This document shows positions 11,804-26,356 of a stretch of 64,000 nt of DNA, in pieces. How positions within the stretch are numbered: position 1 is the stretch's first letter; each line of letters opens with the position of its first letter. This DNA is from Acanthosepion lycidas. Taxonomy: Eukaryota > Mollusca > Cephalopoda > Sepiida > Sepiidae. The notes under the pieces were generated by a model. That model was not told where the DNA came from. It searched no databases and saw only the letters and a program-made list of their open reading frames with translations. The translations under genes and the position numbers were made by a program. Where the stretch lies: the NCBI GenBank assembly GCA_963932145.1, contig OZ010590.1, positions 51,615,112 to 51,679,111 of the forward strand. Direction: 5' to 3'.

Positions 11804-13054
11804 AGTTGCTGTTTACGCTATACGGGCATAAAAGTCAGGCTCGATTCACACAAACTCAGACATATTCCACATATCACTAGCCAATCCGATAATGAGCCAT
11901 TGATTTCTATTCGATACTTATAATACTTCCTTTCGTAAAATAAAATTTTACTTCTTCCCTACCTACCACATTTTCGCACACGCTGGACATTTTTAATTTC
12001 ACAATCACATGTTAGACCCCCTTAATATTTCTCATATAAGTCAACAAAAACGTAAATGCAATACACCCCAATATTAATAATGATTTCTCTGTCAAAACTA
12101 TACATTTTTTTTCTATATAATTAGCTTTTTTATTTTTTTCACATAATACTTTTACAATAGAAACGTGTAAGTCCCTCGACTACAATTGGCTGCGTAGCCT
12201 TATGGAATAGGCGTCAGTCTTTCACACAAATCTGTAAAAGTTCGAATCTCGTCGATTTCTTATATTCAACAAACTTACTGTGTATACTGGCATGCGGTGG
12301 AAACAACTCATTTAACTTCCAACTAACAGGAATCTGCAATGATGCGTATTTTCCTGTGTGAACCACAATGTATTTCATTATATACTCGAAGTAATTTGAA
12401 GACAATTTCTTGATAGGGTTTGCATGAAACTGGCTCAATTTTGTAGTTGTTCTTATTTTTATTTGATCCGGTAGAAGTATCATATTTGAAACATTTTCTC
12501 AATTTTCTCTCAAAAAGATGATCTCAGAAATGAAACACATTCCGTCGACTATTTGAGAAATATGACTTATCATTAGATGCCTGATGATTTCATGTCTCTG
12601 CGACCATTATCTTCACAATACAGCCAATCGAATAGACGTGCTATTTGAAATACAGGCATTATTATTCTCTAGACGATTCTGTTGTCCTGTACAGTAAATT
12701 CTTGTAATGAGTGTCCTGTGAAATAACTCTTACCTGTTCTTGCATATAGGTTATTCAAACCTTGCCTAGCCGTTCGTCTTTCATTACTCCAGTTTTATCT
12801 CCCAGACTGACAAGCTAGGATCAATTACGGTGAATATATATTTTCAAAACCTAATTAAACAAGTTCGAATCTACCTCTAATATATCTTCATTGAGCAAAT
12901 TATTTTGCACTTTTTGAATGTATAATCTTCTCATTTCTTTCGTCTCTACAGTTTTCGATGATTTTCAATCTCTTGAAATATTTGCTCAAATATAAATGTC
13001 ATTTCATTCACAAAAGTATTGAAGAAAAAAATAAAAAATTCTATAGGAAAAGCA

Positions 13055-13126
13055 TTCCCACACCGGGAATCGAACCCGGGCCGCCTGGGTGAGAGCCAGG
13101 AATCCTAACCACTAGACCATATGGGA
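13055..13126 (-). tRNA. tRNA-Glu (CTC), unit 10
   Basis: Consensus tRNA body. The 5' flank has the C variant at -9. Confidence 0.98.
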
Positions 13127-14377
13127 AGTTGCTGCTTACGCTATACGGGCATAAAAGTCAGGCTCGATTCACACAAACTCAGACATATTCCACATATCAC
13201 TAGCCAATCCGATAATGAGCCATTGATTTCTATTCGATACTTATAATACTTCCTTTCGTAAAATAAAATTTTACTTCTTCCCTACCTACCACATTTTCGC
13301 ACACGCTGGACATTTTTAATTTCACAATCACATGTTAGACCCCCTTAATATTTCTCATATAAGTCAACAAAAACGTAAATGCAATACACCCCAATATTAA
13401 TAATGATTTCTCTGTCAAAACTATACATTTTTTTTCTATATAATTAGCTTTTTTATTTTTTTCACATAATACTTTTACAATAGAAACGTGTAAGTCCCTC
13501 GACTACAATTGGCTGCGTAGCCTTATGGAATAGGCGTCAGTCTTTCACACAAATCTGTAAAAGTTCGAATCTCGTCGATTTCTTATATTCAACAAACTTA
13601 CTGTGTATACTGGCATGCGGTGGAAACAACTCATTTAACTTCCAACTAACAGGAATCTGCAATGATGCGTATTTTCCTGTGTGAACCACAATGTATTTCA
13701 TTATATACTCGAAGTAATTTGAAGACAATTTCTTGATAGGGTTTGCATGAAACTGGCTCAATTTTGTAGTTGTTCTTATTTTTATTTGATCCGGTAGAAG
13801 TATCATATTTGAAACATTTTCTCAATTTTCTCTCAAAAAGATGATCTCAGAAATGAAACACATTCCGTCGACTATTTGAGAAATATGACTTATCATTAGA
13901 TGCCTGATGATTTCATGTCTCTGCGACCATTATCTTCACAATACAGCCAATCGAATAGACGTGCTATTTGAAATACAGGCATTATTATTCTCTAGACGAT
14001 TCTGTTGTCCTGTACAGTAAATTCTTGTAATGAGTGTCCTGTGAAATAACTCTTACCTGTTCTTGCATATAGGTTATTCAAACCTTGCCTAGCCGTTCGT
14101 CTTTCATTACTCCAGTTTTATCTCCCAGACTGACAAGCTAGGATCAATTACGGTGAATATATATTTTCAAAACCTAATTAAACAAGTTCGAATCTACCTC
14201 TAATATATCTTCATTGAGCAAATTATTTTGCACTTTTTGAATGTATAATCTTCTCATTTCTTTCGTCTCTACAGTTTTCGATGATTTTCAATCTCTTGAA
14301 ATATTTGCTCAAATATAAATGTCATTTCATTCACAAAAGTATTGAAGAAAAAAATAAAAAATTCTATAGGAAAAGCA

Positions 14378-14449
14378 TTCCCACACCGGGAATCGAACCC
14401 GGGCCGCCTGGGTGAGAGCCAGGAATCCTAACCACTAGACCATATGGGA
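14378..14449 (-). tRNA. tRNA-Glu (CTC), unit 11
   Basis: Consensus tRNA body and flanks. Confidence 0.98.
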
Positions 14450-15700
14450 AGTTGCTGTTTACGCTATACGGGCATAAAAGTCAGGCTCGATTCACACAAA
14501 CTCAGACATATTCCACATATCACTAGCCAATCCGATAATGAGCCATTGATTTCTATTCGATACTTATAATACTTCCTTTCGTAAAATAAAATTTTACTTC
14601 TTCCCTACCTACCACATTTTCGCACACGCTGGACATTTTTAATTTCACAATCACATGTTAGACCCCCTTAATATTTCTCATATAAGTCAACAAAAACGTA
14701 AATGCAATACACCCCAATATTAATAATGATTTCTCTGTCAAAACTATACATTTTTTTTCTATATAATTAGCTTTTTTATTTTTTTCACATAATACTTTTA
14801 CAATAGAAACGTGTAAGTCCCTCGACTACAATTGGCTGCGTAGCCTTATGGAATAGGCGTCAGTCTTTCACACAAATCTGTAAAAGTTCGAATCTCGTCG
14901 ATTTCTTATATTCAACAAACTTACTGTGTATACTGGCATGCGGTGGAAACAACTCATTTAACTTCCAACTAACAGGAATCTGCAATGATGCGTATTTTCC
15001 TGTGTGAACCACAATGTATTTCATTATATACTCGAAGTAATTTGAAGACAATTTCTTGATAGGGTTTGCATGAAACTGGCTCAATTTTGTAGTTGTTCTT
15101 ATTTTTATTTGATCCGGTAGAAGTATCATATTTGAAACATTTTCTCAATTTTCTCTCAAAAAGATGATCTCAGAAATGAAACACATTCCGTCGACTATTT
15201 GAGAAATATGACTTATCATTAGATGCCTGATGATTTCATGTCTCTGCGACCATTATCTTCACAATACAGCCAATCGAATAGACGTGCTATTTGAAATACA
15301 GGCATTATTATTCTCTAGACGATTCTGTTGTCCTGTACAGTAAATTCTTGTAATGAGTGTCCTGTGAAATAACTCTTACCTGTTCTTGCATATAGGTTAT
15401 TCAAACCTTGCCTAGCCGTTCGTCTTTCATTACTCCAGTTTTATCTCCCAGACTGACAAGCTAGGATCAATTACGGTGAATATATATTTTCAAAACCTAA
15501 TTAAACAAGTTCGAATCTACCTCTAATATATCTTCATTGAGCAAATTATTTTGCACTTTTTGAATGTATAATCTTCTCATTTCTTTCGTCTCTACAGTTT
15601 TCGATGATTTTCAATCTCTTGAAATATTTGCTCAAATATAAATGTCATTTCATTCACAAAAGTATTGAAGAAAAAAATAAAAAATTCTATAGGAAAAGCA

Positions 15701-15772
15701 TTCCCACACCGGGAATCGAACCCGGGCCGCCTGGGTGAGAGCCAGGAATCCTAACCACTAGACCATATGGGA
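15701..15772 (-). tRNA. tRNA-Glu (CTC), unit 12
   Basis: Consensus tRNA body and flanks. Confidence 0.98.
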
Positions 15773-17023
15773 AGTTGCTGTTTACGCTATACGGGCATAA
15801 AAGTCAGGCTCGATTCACACAAACTCAGACATATTCCACATATCACTAGCCAATCCGATAATGAGCCATTGATTTCTATTCGATACTTATAATACTTCCT
15901 TTCGTAAAATAAAATTTTACTTCTTCCCTACCTACCACATTTTCGCACACGCTGGACATTTTTAATTTCACAATCACATGTTAGACCCCCTTAATATTTC
16001 TCATATAAGTCAACAAAAACGTAAATGCAATACACCCCAATATTAATAATGATTTCTCTGTCAAATCTATACATTTTTTTTCTATATAATTAGCTTTTTT
16101 ATTTTTTTCACATAATACTTTTACAATAGAAACGTGTAAGTCCCTCGACTACAATTGGCTGCGTAGCCTTATGGAATAGGCGTCAGTCTTTCACACAAAT
16201 CTGTAAAAGTTCGAATCTCGTCGATTTCTTATATTCAACAAACTTACTGTGTATACTGGCATGCGGTGGAAACAACTCATTTAACTTCCAACTAACAGGA
16301 ATCTGCAATGATGCGTATTTTCCTGTGTGAACCACAATGTATTTCATTATATACTCGAAGTAATTTGAAGACAATTTCTTGATAGGGTTTGCATGAAACT
16401 GGCTCAATTTTGTAGTTGTTCTTATTTTTATTTGATCCGGTAGAAGTATCATATTTGAAACATTTTCTCAATTTTCTCTCAAAAAGATGATCTCAGAAAT
16501 GAAACACATTCCGTCGACTATTTGAGAAATATGACTTATCATTAGATGCCTGATGATTTCATGTCTCTGCGACCATTATCTTCACAATACAGCCAATCGA
16601 ATAGACGTGCTATTTGAAATACAGGCATTATTATTCTCTAGACGATTCTGTTGTCCTGTACAGTAAATTCTTGTAATGAGTGTCCTGTGAAATAACTCTT
16701 ACCTGTTCTTGCATATAGGTTATTCAAACCTTGCCTAGCCGTTCGTCTTTCATTACTCCAGTTTTATCTCCCAGACTGACAAGCTAGGATCAATTACGGT
16801 GAATATATATTTTCAAAACCTAATTAAACAAGTTCGAATCTACCTCTAATATATCTTCATTGAGCAAATTATTTTGCACTTTTTGAATGTATAATCTTCT
16901 CATTTCTTTCGTCTCTACAGTTTTCGATGATTTTCAATCTCTTGAAATATTTGCTCAAATATAAATGTCATTTCATTCACAAAAGTATTGAAGAAAAAAA
17001 TAAAAAATTCTATAGGAAAAGCA

Positions 17024-17095
17024 TTCCCACACCGGGAATCGAACCCGGGCCGCCTGGGTGAGAGCCAGGAATCCTAACCACTAGACCATATGGGA
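17024..17095 (-). tRNA. tRNA-Glu (CTC), unit 13
   Basis: Consensus tRNA body. The 5' flank has the C variant at -9. The unit also has the T variant at unit position 190, so it matches unit 1 at both sites. Confidence 0.98.
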
Positions 17096-18346
17096 AGTTG
17101 CTGCTTACGCTATACGGGCATAAAAGTCAGGCTCGATTCACACAAACTCAGACATATTCCACATATCACTAGCCAATCCGATAATGAGCCATTGATTTCT
17201 ATTCGATACTTATAATACTTCCTTTCGTAAAATAAAATTTTACTTCTTCCCTACCTACCACATTTTCGCACACGCTGGACATTTTTAATTTCACAATCAC
17301 ATGTTAGACCCCCTTAATATTTCTCATATAAGTCAACAAAAACGTAAATGCAATACACCCCAATATTAATAATGATTTCTCTGTCAAAACTATACATTTT
17401 TTTTCTATATAATTAGCTTTTTTATTTTTTTCACATAATACTTTTACAATAGAAACGTGTAAGTCCCTCGACTACAATTGGCTGCGTAGCCTTATGGAAT
17501 AGGCGTCAGTCTTTCACACAAATCTGTAAAAGTTCGAATCTCGTCGATTTCTTATATTCAACAAACTTACTGTGTATACTGGCATGCGGTGGAAACAACT
17601 CATTTAACTTCCAACTAACAGGAATCTGCAATGATGCGTATTTTCCTGTGTGAACCACAATGTATTTCATTATATACTCGAAGTAATTTGAAGACAATTT
17701 CTTGATAGGGTTTGCATGAAACTGGCTCAATTTTGTAGTTGTTCTTATTTTTATTTGATCCGGTAGAAGTATCATATTTGAAACATTTTCTCAATTTTCT
17801 CTCAAAAAGATGATCTCAGAAATGAAACACATTCCGTCGACTATTTGAGAAATATGACTTATCATTAGATGCCTGATGATTTCATGTCTCTGCGACCATT
17901 ATCTTCACAATACAGCCAATCGAATAGACGTGCTATTTGAAATACAGGCATTATTATTCTCTAGACGATTCTGTTGTCCTGTACAGTAAATTCTTGTAAT
18001 GAGTGTCCTGTGAAATAACTCTTACCTGTTCTTGCATATAGGTTATTCAAACCTTGCCTAGCCGTTCGTCTTTCATTACTCCAGTTTTATCTCCCAGACT
18101 GACAAGCTAGGATCAATTACGGTGAATATATATTTTCAAAACCTAATTAAACAAGTTCGAATCTACCTCTAATATATCTTCATTGAGCAAATTATTTTGC
18201 ACTTTTTGAATGTATAATCTTCTCATTTCTTTCGTCTCTACAGTTTTCGATGATTTTCAATCTCTTGAAATATTTGCTCAAATATAAATGTCATTTCATT
18301 CACAAAAGTATTGAAGAAAAAAATAAAAAATTCTATAGGAAAAGCA

Positions 18347-18418
18347 TTCCCACACCGGGAATCGAACCCGGGCCGCCTGGGTGAGAGCCAGGAATCCTAA
18401 CCACTAGACCATATGGGA
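18347..18418 (-). tRNA. tRNA-Glu (CTC), unit 14
   Basis: Consensus tRNA body and flanks. Confidence 0.98.
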
Positions 18419-19669
18419 AGTTGCTGTTTACGCTATACGGGCATAAAAGTCAGGCTCGATTCACACAAACTCAGACATATTCCACATATCACTAGCCAAT
18501 CCGATAATGAGCCATTGATTTCTATTCGATACTTATAATACTTCCTTTCGTAAAATAAAATTTTACTTCTTCCCTACCTACCACATTTTCGCACACGCTG
18601 GACATTTTTAATTTCACAATCACATGTTAGACCCCCTTAATATTTCTCATATAAGTCAACAAAAACGTAAATGCAATACACCCCAATATTAATAATGATT
18701 TCTCTGTCAAAACTATACATTTTTTTTCTATATAATTAGCTTTTTTATTTTTTTCACATAATACTTTTACAATAGAAACGTGTAAGTCCCTCGACTACAA
18801 TTGGCTGCGTAGCCTTATGGAATAGGCGTCAGTCTTTCACACAAATCTGTAAAAGTTCGAATCTCGTCGATTTCTTATATTCAACAAACTTACTGTGTAT
18901 ACTGGCATGCGGTGGAAACAACTCATTTAACTTCCAACTAACAGGAATCTGCAATGATGCGTATTTTCCTGTGTGAACCACAATGTATTTCATTATATAC
19001 TCGAAGTAATTTGAAGACAATTTCTTGATAGGGTTTGCATGAAACTGGCTCAATTTTGTAGTTGTTCTTATTTTTATTTGATCCGGTAGAAGTATCATAT
19101 TTGAAACATTTTCTCAATTTTCTCTCAAAAAGATGATCTCAGAAATGAAACACATTCCGTCGACTATTTGAGAAATATGACTTATCATTAGATGCCTGAT
19201 GATTTCATGTCTCTGCGACCATTATCTTCACAATACAGCCAATCGAATAGACGTGCTATTTGAAATACAGGCATTATTATTCTCTAGACGATTCTGTTGT
19301 CCTGTACAGTAAATTCTTGTAATGAGTGTCCTGTGAAATAACTCTTACCTGTTCTTGCATATAGGTTATTCAAACCTTGCCTAGCCGTTCGTCTTTCATT
19401 ACTCCAGTTTTATCTCCCAGACTGACAAGCTAGGATCAATTACGGTGAATATATATTTTCAAAACCTAATTAAACAAGTTCGAATCTACCTCTAATATAT
19501 CTTCATTGAGCAAATTATTTTGCACTTTTTGAATGTATAATCTTCTCATTTCTTTCGTCTCTACAGTTTTCGATGATTTTCAATCTCTTGAAATATTTGC
19601 TCAAATATAAATGTCATTTCATTCACAAAAGTATTGAAGAAAAAAATAAAAAATTCTATAGGAAAAGCA

Positions 19670-19741
19670 TTCCCACACCGGGAATCGAACCCGGGCCGCC
19701 TGGGTGAGAGCCAGGAATCCTAACCACTAGACCATATGGGA
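19670..19741 (-). tRNA. tRNA-Glu (CTC), unit 15
   Basis: Consensus tRNA body and flanks. Confidence 0.98.
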
Positions 19742-20992
19742 AGTTGCTGTTTACGCTATACGGGCATAAAAGTCAGGCTCGATTCACACAAACTCAGACA
19801 TATTCCACATATCACTAGCCAATCCGATAATGAGCCATTGATTTCTATTCGATACTTATAATACTTCCTTTCGTAAAATAAAATTTTACTTCTTCCCTAC
19901 CTACCACATTTTCGCACACGCTGGACATTTTTAATTTCACAATCACATGTTAGACCCCCTTAATATTTCTCATATAAGTCAACAAAAACGTAAATGCAAT
20001 ACACCCCAATATTAATAATGATTTCTCTGTCAAAACTATACATTTTTTTTCTATATAATTAGCTTTTTTATTTTTTTCACATAATACTTTTACAATAGAA
20101 ACGTGTAAGTCCCTCGACTACAATTGGCTGCGTAGCCTTATGGAATAGGCGTCAGTCTTTCACACAAATCTGTAAAAGTTCGAATCTCGTCGATTTCTTA
20201 TATTCAACAAACTTACTGTGTATACTGGCATGCGGTGGAAACAACTCATTTAACTTCCAACTAACAGGAATCTGCAATGATGCGTATTTTCCTGTGTGAA
20301 CCACAATGTATTTCATTATATACTCGAAGTAATTTGAAGACAATTTCTTGATAGGGTTTGCATGAAACTGGCTCAATTTTGTAGTTGTTCTTATTTTTAT
20401 TTGATCCGGTAGAAGTATCATATTTGAAACATTTTCTCAATTTTCTCTCAAAAAGATGATCTCAGAAATGAAACACATTCCGTCGACTATTTGAGAAATA
20501 TGACTTATCATTAGATGCCTGATGATTTCATGTCTCTGCGACCATTATCTTCACAATACAGCCAATCGAATAGACGTGCTATTTGAAATACAGGCATTAT
20601 TATTCTCTAGACGATTCTGTTGTCCTGTACAGTAAATTCTTGTAATGAGTGTCCTGTGAAATAACTCTTACCTGTTCTTGCATATAGGTTATTCAAACCT
20701 TGCCTAGCCGTTCGTCTTTCATTACTCCAGTTTTATCTCCCAGACTGACAAGCTAGGATCAATTACGGTGAATATATATTTTCAAAACCTAATTAAACAA
20801 GTTCGAATCTACCTCTAATATATCTTCATTGAGCAAATTATTTTGCACTTTTTGAATGTATAATCTTCTCATTTCTTTCGTCTCTACAGTTTTCGATGAT
20901 TTTCAATCTCTTGAAATATTTGCTCAAATATAAATGTCATTTCATTCACAAAAGTATTGAAGAAAAAAATAAAAAATTCTATAGGAAAAGCA

Positions 20993-21064
20993 TTCCCACA
21001 CCGGGAATCGAACCCGTGCCGCCTGGGTGAGAGCCAGGAATCCTAACCACTAGACCATATGGGA
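20993..21064 (-). tRNA. tRNA-Glu (CTC) variant with a broken T-stem pair, unit 16
   Basis: A plus-strand G-to-T change at 21017 makes C49 into A in the tRNA (standard numbering). It leaves an A-G mismatch with G65 at the outer end of the T stem. The anticodon, A box and B-box core are intact, so the gene is probably transcribed, but its product may fold less stably. Only this copy carries the change. Confidence 0.93.
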
Positions 21065-22315
21065 AGTTGCTGTTTACGCTATACGGGCATAAAAGTCAGG
21101 CTCGATTCACACAAACTCAGACATATTCCACATATCACTAGCCAATCCGATAATGAGCCATTGATTTCTATTCGATACTTATAATACTTCCTTTCGTAAA
21201 ATAAAATTTTACTTCTTCCCTACCTACCACATTTTCGCACACGCTGGACATTTTTAATTTCACAATCACATGTTAGACCCCCTTAATATTTCTCATATAA
21301 GTCAACAAAAACGTAAATGCAATACACCCCAATATTAATAATGATTTCTCTGTCAAAACTATACATTTTTTTTCTATATAATTAGCTTTTTTATTTTTTT
21401 CACATAATACTTTTACAATAGAAACGTGTAAGTCCCTCGACTACAATTGGCTGCGTAGCCTTATGGAATAGGCGTCAGTCTTTCACACAAATCTGTAAAA
21501 GTTCGAATCTCGTCGATTTCTTATATTCAACAAACTTACTGTGTATACTGGCATGCGGTGGAAACAACTCATTTAACTTCCAACTAACAGGAATCTGCAA
21601 TGATGCGTATTTTCCTGTGTGAACCACAATGTATTTCATTATATACTCGAAGTAATTTGAAGACAATTTCTTGATAGGGTTTGCATGAAACTGGCTCAAT
21701 TTTGTAGTTGTTCTTATTTTTATTTGATCCGGTAGAAGTATCATATTTGAAACATTTTCTCAATTTTCTCTCAAAAAGATGATCTCAGAAATGAAACACA
21801 TTCCGTCGACTATTTGAGAAATATGACTTATCATTAGATGCCTGATGATTTCATGTCTCTGCGACCATTATCTTCACAATACAGCCAATCGAATAGACGT
21901 GCTATTTGAAATACAGGCATTATTATTCTCTAGACGATTCTGTTGTCCTGTACAGTAAATTCTTGTAATGAGTGTCCTGTGAAATAACTCTTACCTGTTC
22001 TTGCATATAGGTTATTCAAACCTTGCCTAGCCGTTCGTCTTTCATTACTCCAGTTTTATCTCCCAGACTGACAAGCTAGGATCAATTACGGTGAATATAT
22101 ATTTTCAAAACCTAATTAAACAAGTTCGAATCTACCTCTAATATATCTTCATTGAGCAAATTATTTTGCACTTTTTGAATGTATAATCTTCTCATTTCTT
22201 TCGTCTCTACAGTTTTCGATGATTTTCAATCTCTTGAAATATTTGCTCAAATATAAATGTCATTTCATTCACAAAAGTATTGAAGAAAAAAATAAAAAAT
22301 TCTATAGGAAAAGCA

Positions 22316-22387
22316 TTCCCACACCGGGAATCGAACCCGGGCCGCCTGGGTGAGAGCCAGGAATCCTAACCACTAGACCATATGGGA
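22316..22387 (-). tRNA. tRNA-Glu (CTC), unit 17
   Basis: Consensus tRNA body and flanks. Confidence 0.98.
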
Positions 22388-23638
22388 AGTTGCTGTTTAC
22401 GCTATACGGGCATAAAAGTCAGGCTCGATTCACACAAACTCAGACATATTCCACATATCACTAGCCAATCCGATAATGAGCCATTGATTTCTATTCGATA
22501 CTTATAATACTTCCTTTCGTAAAATAAAATTTTACTTCTTCCCTACCTACCACATTTTCGCACACGCTGGACATTTTTAATTTCACAATCACATGTTAGA
22601 CCCCCTTAATATTTCTCATATAAGTCAACAAAAACGTAAATGCAATACACCCCAATATTAATAATGATTTCTCTGTCAAAACTATACATTTTTTTTCTAT
22701 ATAATTAGCTTTTTTATTTTTTTCACATAATACTTTTACAATAGAAACGTGTAAGTCCCTCGACTACAATTGGCTGCGTAGCCTTATGGAATAGGCGTCA
22801 GTCTTTCACACAAATCTGTAAAAGTTCGAATCTCGTCGATTTCTTATATTCAACAAACTTACTGTGTATACTGGCATGCGGTGGAAACAACTCATTTAAC
22901 TTCCAACTAACAGGAATCTGCAATGATGCGTATTTTCCTGTGTGAACCACAATGTATTTCATTATATACTCGAAGTAATTTGAAGACAATTTCTTGATAG
23001 GGTTTGCATGAAACTGGCTCAATTTTGTAGTTGTTCTTATTTTTATTTGATCCGGTAGAAGTATCATATTTGAAACATTTTCTCAATTTTCTCTCAAAAA
23101 GATGATCTCAGAAATGAAACACATTCCGTCGACTATTTGAGAAATATGACTTATCATTAGATGCCTGATGATTTCATGTCTCTGCGACCATTATCTTCAC
23201 AATACAGCCAATCGAATAGACGTGCTATTTGAAATACAGGCATTATTATTCTCTAGACGATTCTGTTGTCCTGTACAGTAAATTCTTGTAATGAGTGTCC
23301 TGTGAAATAACTCTTACCTGTTCTTGCATATAGGTTATTCAAACCTTGCCTAGCCGTTCGTCTTTCATTACTCCAGTTTTATCTCCCAGACTGACAAGCT
23401 AGGATCAATTACGGTGAATATATATTTTCAAAACCTAATTAAACAAGATCGAATCTACCTCTAATATATCTTCATTGAGCAAATTATTTTGCACTTTTTG
23501 AATGTATAATCTTCTCATTTCTTTCGTCTCTACAGTTTTCGATGATTTTCAATCTCTTGAAATATTTGCTCAAATATAAATGTCATTTCATTCACAAAAG
23601 TATTGAAGAAAAAAATAAAAAATTCTATAGGAAAAGCA

Positions 23639-23710
23639 TTCCCACACCGGGAATCGAACCCGGGCCGCCTGGGTGAGAGCCAGGAATCCTAACCACTAGA
23701 CCATATGGGA
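23639..23710 (-). tRNA. tRNA-Glu (CTC), unit 18
   Basis: Consensus tRNA body. The 5' flank has a C-to-T change at 23725 (-15), shared only with unit 25. Confidence 0.98.
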
Positions 23711-24961
23711 AGTTGCTGTTTACGTTATACGGGCATAAAAGTCAGGCTCGATTCACACAAACTCAGACATATTCCACATATCACTAGCCAATCCGATAAT
23801 GAGCCATTGATTTCTATTCGATACTTATAATACTTCCTTTCGTAAAATAAAATTTTACTTCTTCCCTACCTACCACATTTTCGCACACGCTGGACATTTT
23901 TAATTTCACAATCACATGTTAGACCCCCTTAATATTTCTCATATAAGTCAACAAAAACGTAAATGCAATACACCCCAATATTAATAATGATTTCTCTGTC
24001 AAAACTATACATTTTTTTTCTATATAATTAGCTTTTTTATTTTTTTCACATAATACTTTTACAATAGAAACGTGTAAGTCCCTCGACTACAATTGGCTGC
24101 GTAGCCTTATGGAATAGGCGTCAGTCTTTCACACAAATCTGTAAAAGTTCGAATCTCGTCGATTTCTTATATTCAACAAACTTACTGTGTATACTGGCAT
24201 GCGGTGGAAACAACTCATTTAACTTCCAACTAACAGGAATCTGCAATGATGCGTATTTTCCTGTGTGAACCACAATGTATTTCATTATATACTCGAAGTA
24301 ATTTGAAGACAATTTCTTGATAGGGTTTGCATGAAACTGGCTCAATTTTGTAGTTGTTCTTATTTTTATTTGATCCGGTAGAAGTATCATATTTGAAACA
24401 TTTTCTCAATTTTCTCTCAAAAAGATGATCTCAGAAATGAAACACATTCCGTCGACTATTTGAGAAATATGACTTATCATTAGATGCCTGATGATTTCAT
24501 GTCTCTGCGACCATTATCTTCACAATACAGCCAATCGAATAGACGTGCTATTTGAAATACAGGCATTATTATTCTCTAGACGATTCTGTTGTCCTGTACA
24601 GTAAATTCTTGTAATGAGTGTCCTGTGAAATAACTCTTACCTGTTCTTGCATATAGGTTATTCAAACCTTGCCTAGCCGTTCGTCTTTCATTACTCCAGT
24701 TTTATCTCCCAGACTGACAAGCTAGGATCAATTACGGTGAATATATATTTTCAAAACCTAATTAAACAAGTTCGAATCTACCTCTAATATATCTTCATTG
24801 AGCAAATTATTTTGCACTTTTTGAATGTATAATCTTCTCATTTCTTTCGTCTCTACAGTTTTCGATGATTTTCAATCTCTTGAAATATTTGCTCAAATAT
24901 AAATGTCATTTCATTCACAAAAGTATTGAAGAAAAAAATAAAAAATTCTATAGGAAAAGCA

Positions 24962-25033
24962 TTCCCACACCGGGAATCGAACCCGGGCCGCCTGGGTGAG
25001 AGCCAGGAATCCTAACCACTAGACCATATGGGA
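24962..25033 (-). tRNA. tRNA-Glu (CTC), unit 19
   Basis: Consensus tRNA body and flanks. Confidence 0.98.
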
Positions 25034-26284
25034 AGTTGCTGTTTACGCTATACGGGCATAAAAGTCAGGCTCGATTCACACAAACTCAGACATATTCCAC
25101 ATATCACTAGCCAATCCGATAATGAGCCATTGATTTCTATTCGATACTTATAATACTTCCTTTCGTAAAATAAAATTTTACTTCTTCCCTACCTACCACA
25201 TTTTCGCACACGCTGGACATTTTTAATTTCACAATCACATGTTAGACCCCCTTAATATTTCTCATATAAGTCAACAAAAACGTAAATGCAATACACCCCA
25301 ATATTAATAATGATTTCTCTGTCAAAACTATACATTTTTTTTCTATATAATTAGCTTTTTTATTTTTTTCACATAATACTTTTACAATAGAAACGTGTAA
25401 GTCCCTCGACTACAATTGGCTGCGTAGCCTTATGGAATAGGCGTCAGTCTTTCACACAAATCTGTAAAAGTTCGAATCTCGTCGATTTCTTATATTCAAC
25501 AAACTTACTGTGTATACTGGCATGCGGTGGAAACAACTCATTTAACTTCCAACTAACAGGAATCTGCAATGATGCGTATTTTCCTGTGTGAACCACAATG
25601 TATTTCATTATATACTCGAAGTAATTTGAAGACAATTTCTTGATAGGGTTTGCATGAAACTGGCTCAATTTTGTAGTTGTTCTTATTTTTATTTGATCCG
25701 GTAGAAGTATCATATTTGAAACATTTTCTCAATTTTCTCTCAAAAAGATGATCTCAGAAATGAAACACATTCCGTCGACTATTTGAGAAATATGACTTAT
25801 CATTAGATGCCTGATGATTTCATGTCTCTGCGACCATTATCTTCACAATACAGCCAATCGAATAGACGTGCTATTTGAAATACAGGCATTATTATTCTCT
25901 AGACGATTCTGTTGTCCTGTACAGTAAATTCTTGTAATGAGTGTCCTGTGAAATAACTCTTACCTGTTCTTGCATATAGGTTATTCAAACCTTGCCTAGC
26001 CGTTCGTCTTTCATTACTCCAGTTTTATCTCCCAGACTGACAAGCTAGGATCAATTACGGTGAATATATATTTTCAAAACCTAATTAAACAAGTTCGAAT
26101 CTACCTCTAATATATCTTCATTGAGCAAATTATTTTGCACTTTTTGAATGTATAATCTTCTCATTTCTTTCGTCTCTACAGTTTTCGATGATTTTCAATC
26201 TCTTGAAATATTTGCTCAAATATAAATGTCATTTCATTCACAAAAGTATTGAAGAAAAAAATAAAATATTCTATAGGAAAAGCA

Positions 26285-26356
26285 TTCCCACACCGGGAAT
26301 CGAACCCGGGCCGCCTGGGTGAGAGCCAGGAATCCTAACCACTAGACCATATGGGA
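26285..26356 (-). tRNA. tRNA-Glu (CTC), unit 20
   Basis: Consensus tRNA body. The T6 back-up terminator is interrupted at 26267, as in unit 26. Confidence 0.98.
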
